This document shows, piece after piece, positions 62,955 to 64,000 of a stretch of DNA of 64,000 bases. The notes beneath the pieces are model-generated. The model saw only the letters and a list, made by a program, of their open reading frames with translations. It was not told the origin of the DNA and did not search any database. Source of the stretch: Woeseia sp034521225 (GTDB lineage Bacteria; Pseudomonadota; Gammaproteobacteria; Steroidobacterales; Woeseiaceae); contig JAXHMR010000033.1 in NCBI GenBank assembly GCA_034521225.1, positions 248,001 to 312,000 of the forward strand. The letters are read 5' to 3'. Position 1 is the first letter of the stretch, and each line of letters opens with the position of its first letter. Both the position numbers and the translations under genes were made by a program.

Positions 62955-63941
62955 TGGAAATTCCGTGGCTTGACGAGGTAATTGGCCGGTGGATGCGCCA
63001 GCAGGAGCAAGGCCGCGTGCCGCATGCCGTCATGCTGATCGGCAGTGCCGGAGTCGGCAAGCGCTGCGCCGCCGCCTGGCTGGCACAGCGCGCCCTGAAC
63101 ACCGGCAACGTGGGCCCCCGGCCCGTGTACCCGCTGACACAGCCCGTTCACCCTGATCTCTACTGGCTGACGCCACTGCCGGAAAAGCAGGTAATCGGTG
63201 TCGATCAGATCCGCGAACTGGTCGGCGAACTGAGCCTGACGAGCCACGACGGGGGCGGCAAGGTCGCCGTGATCGACCCGGCAAATGCCATGACCGCCAG
63301 CGCGGCCAACAGTCTGCTGAAAACGCTGGAAGAACCGCCGGGCGACGCGCTGATCCTGTTGATCGCGGACCGGCGCGGCTGGCTGCCGGCAACGATATTC
63401 AGCCGTTGCCAGCGCATGGCCGTGCCGCTGCCCTGATGAGGCCACGGCGCTGGCATGGCTGGATGGCATCAGGCCCGGTGCCGCGTGGCCGGCAGCGTTG
63501 CAAGAGGCCGGCGGCGCGCCGCTCGCGGCAATCAGTGCCCTCGACCGGCTTGATGAGACCGCGGTCATGGCGCGCGACCTGGCCGCGGTTGCTGGCCGGC
63601 AGGCATCGCCGATAGATGTTGCCGAACGCTGGGCAAAGCACAAGCCGGACTTTGTCCTGGACTGGCTCGGGCGCCAGGTCCGGCACCGGATCGTCCGTGC
63701 ATCCGGCGGTGTTGCGATGGCCGGGAAGACGCCAATGAAAGAATCTGTGGAGCAGCGCATGGACAGCCGAAACCTGTTTTGCTATCTAGACATGATAAAT
63801 GGGCTGAAAGGCCAGGCGGCGGGTTCCTTTAACCTGCAGTTGACCCTGGAAAGCCTGCTGATCGACTGGGCGGAAGGGCTGGCGCATTGCCGGCCTGGCG
63901 CGCAAAGCACCGCCAGATTGCAATTATTGGGAGCGCAGTAG
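62951..63941 (+). CDS. holB: DNA polymerase III delta-prime subunit (frame interrupted once)
   Basis: The AAA+ domain has PHAVMLIGSAGVGKRCAAAW, IRELVGELSLTSHDGGGKVA, VIDPANAMTASAANSLLKTL and EEPPGDALILLIAD, followed by SRCQRMAVPLP. One extra C near 63431 shifts the frame. Without it the sequence continues PDEATALAWLDGIRPGAAWP and on to FNLQLTLESLLIDWAEGLA and the stop at 63939-63941. HolB is part of the clamp loader and essential in relatives, so the shift is probably a consensus error. Confidence 0.93.
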
Positions 63942-63945
63942 TTCG

Positions 63946-64000
63946 ATGACGAAGCCCGGCCTGCTAACACTGACAATCAAGGACAAGAGTGCGCTGTACC
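63946..64000 (+). CDS. pilZ: PilZ domain protein, N-terminal fragment (cut by window edge)
   Basis: Eighteen codons are visible from ATG 63946, reading MTKPGLLTLTIKDKSALY. The string LTLTIKDKxxLY is the N-terminus of the type IV pilus PilZ protein that follows holB in many gammaproteobacteria. It starts 4 nt after the holB stop. Confidence 0.8.
   Translation, partial: MTKPGLLTLTIKDKSALY

Overview
This window is chromosomal DNA, GC-rich, densely coding and almost free of mobile genes, from a gammaproteobacterium. Several traits point toward the Xanthomonadales/Steroidobacterales/Woeseiales side of the class. These are a fused aspartokinase-diaminopimelate decarboxylase (lysAC), a TrpR-family regulator heading the his operon, a SAM-I riboswitch on metB-metX, a MerR-tRNA-Pro junction like that found downstream of ihfA, and a TonB2-type cluster with DUF3450. 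The taxonomic placement is inference from gene content only.

Layout. 1-1.7 kb: end of a MerR regulator, tRNA-Pro(GGG) and a frame-broken class III cyclase-like gene. 1.9-8.5 kb: threonine/serine dehydratase, FAD-linked 2-hydroxyacid dehydrogenase, a membrane Ser/Thr kinase with Calx-beta-like ectodomains, and ilvD. 8.7-11.4 kb: lysAC. 11.4-11.7 kb: a 211-bp palindromic element. 11.7-18.9 kb (minus strand): hisR-hisGDCBHAFE with a palindromic operator upstream and no hisI. 19.0-21.6 kb: SAM riboswitch, metB, metX. 21.5-28.5 kb (minus strand): ilvC-leuA-ilvE-leuC-leuD-leuB, preceded by a complete attenuation module (promoter, Val/Leu-rich leader peptide, terminator). 28.5-31 kb: quinone oxidoreductase and an acyl-CoA dehydrogenase, both badly frame-broken. 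31.3-36.5 kb: DUF3450-ttpC-exbB-exbD-tonB-TPR energy-transduction operon. 36.6-45 kb: ferredoxin, acyl-CoA dehydrogenase, peroxiredoxin, etfAB, mercaptopyruvate sulfurtransferase, a small secreted protein, CaiB-type CoA transferase and alaA-type aminotransferase. 45-51 kb: an AddB-like nuclease and a UvrD/RecB-like helicase-nuclease. 51.3-56.9 kb (minus strand): type II secretion genes gspG-H-I-J-K-L-M-N, with a rhombosortase gene divergent from gspG. 57.6-64 kb: fabD-fabG-acpP-fabF-mltG-tmk-holB-(pilZ).

Much of the window serves amino acid synthesis: Lys/Asp family, His, Met and branched-chain. Three different control mechanisms can be read from the DNA: a repressor operator (his), a riboswitch (met) and ribosome-mediated attenuation (ilv/leu).

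Quality caveat: at least fourteen genes, including hisA, hisF, fabG, holB, metB and exbB, are interrupted by one or more single-base frame changes, and leuA also carries an in-frame TAG. Because several are essential or single-copy genes, I read most of these as consensus errors rather than true pseudogenes. Coordinates for such genes span the whole reconstructed gene.
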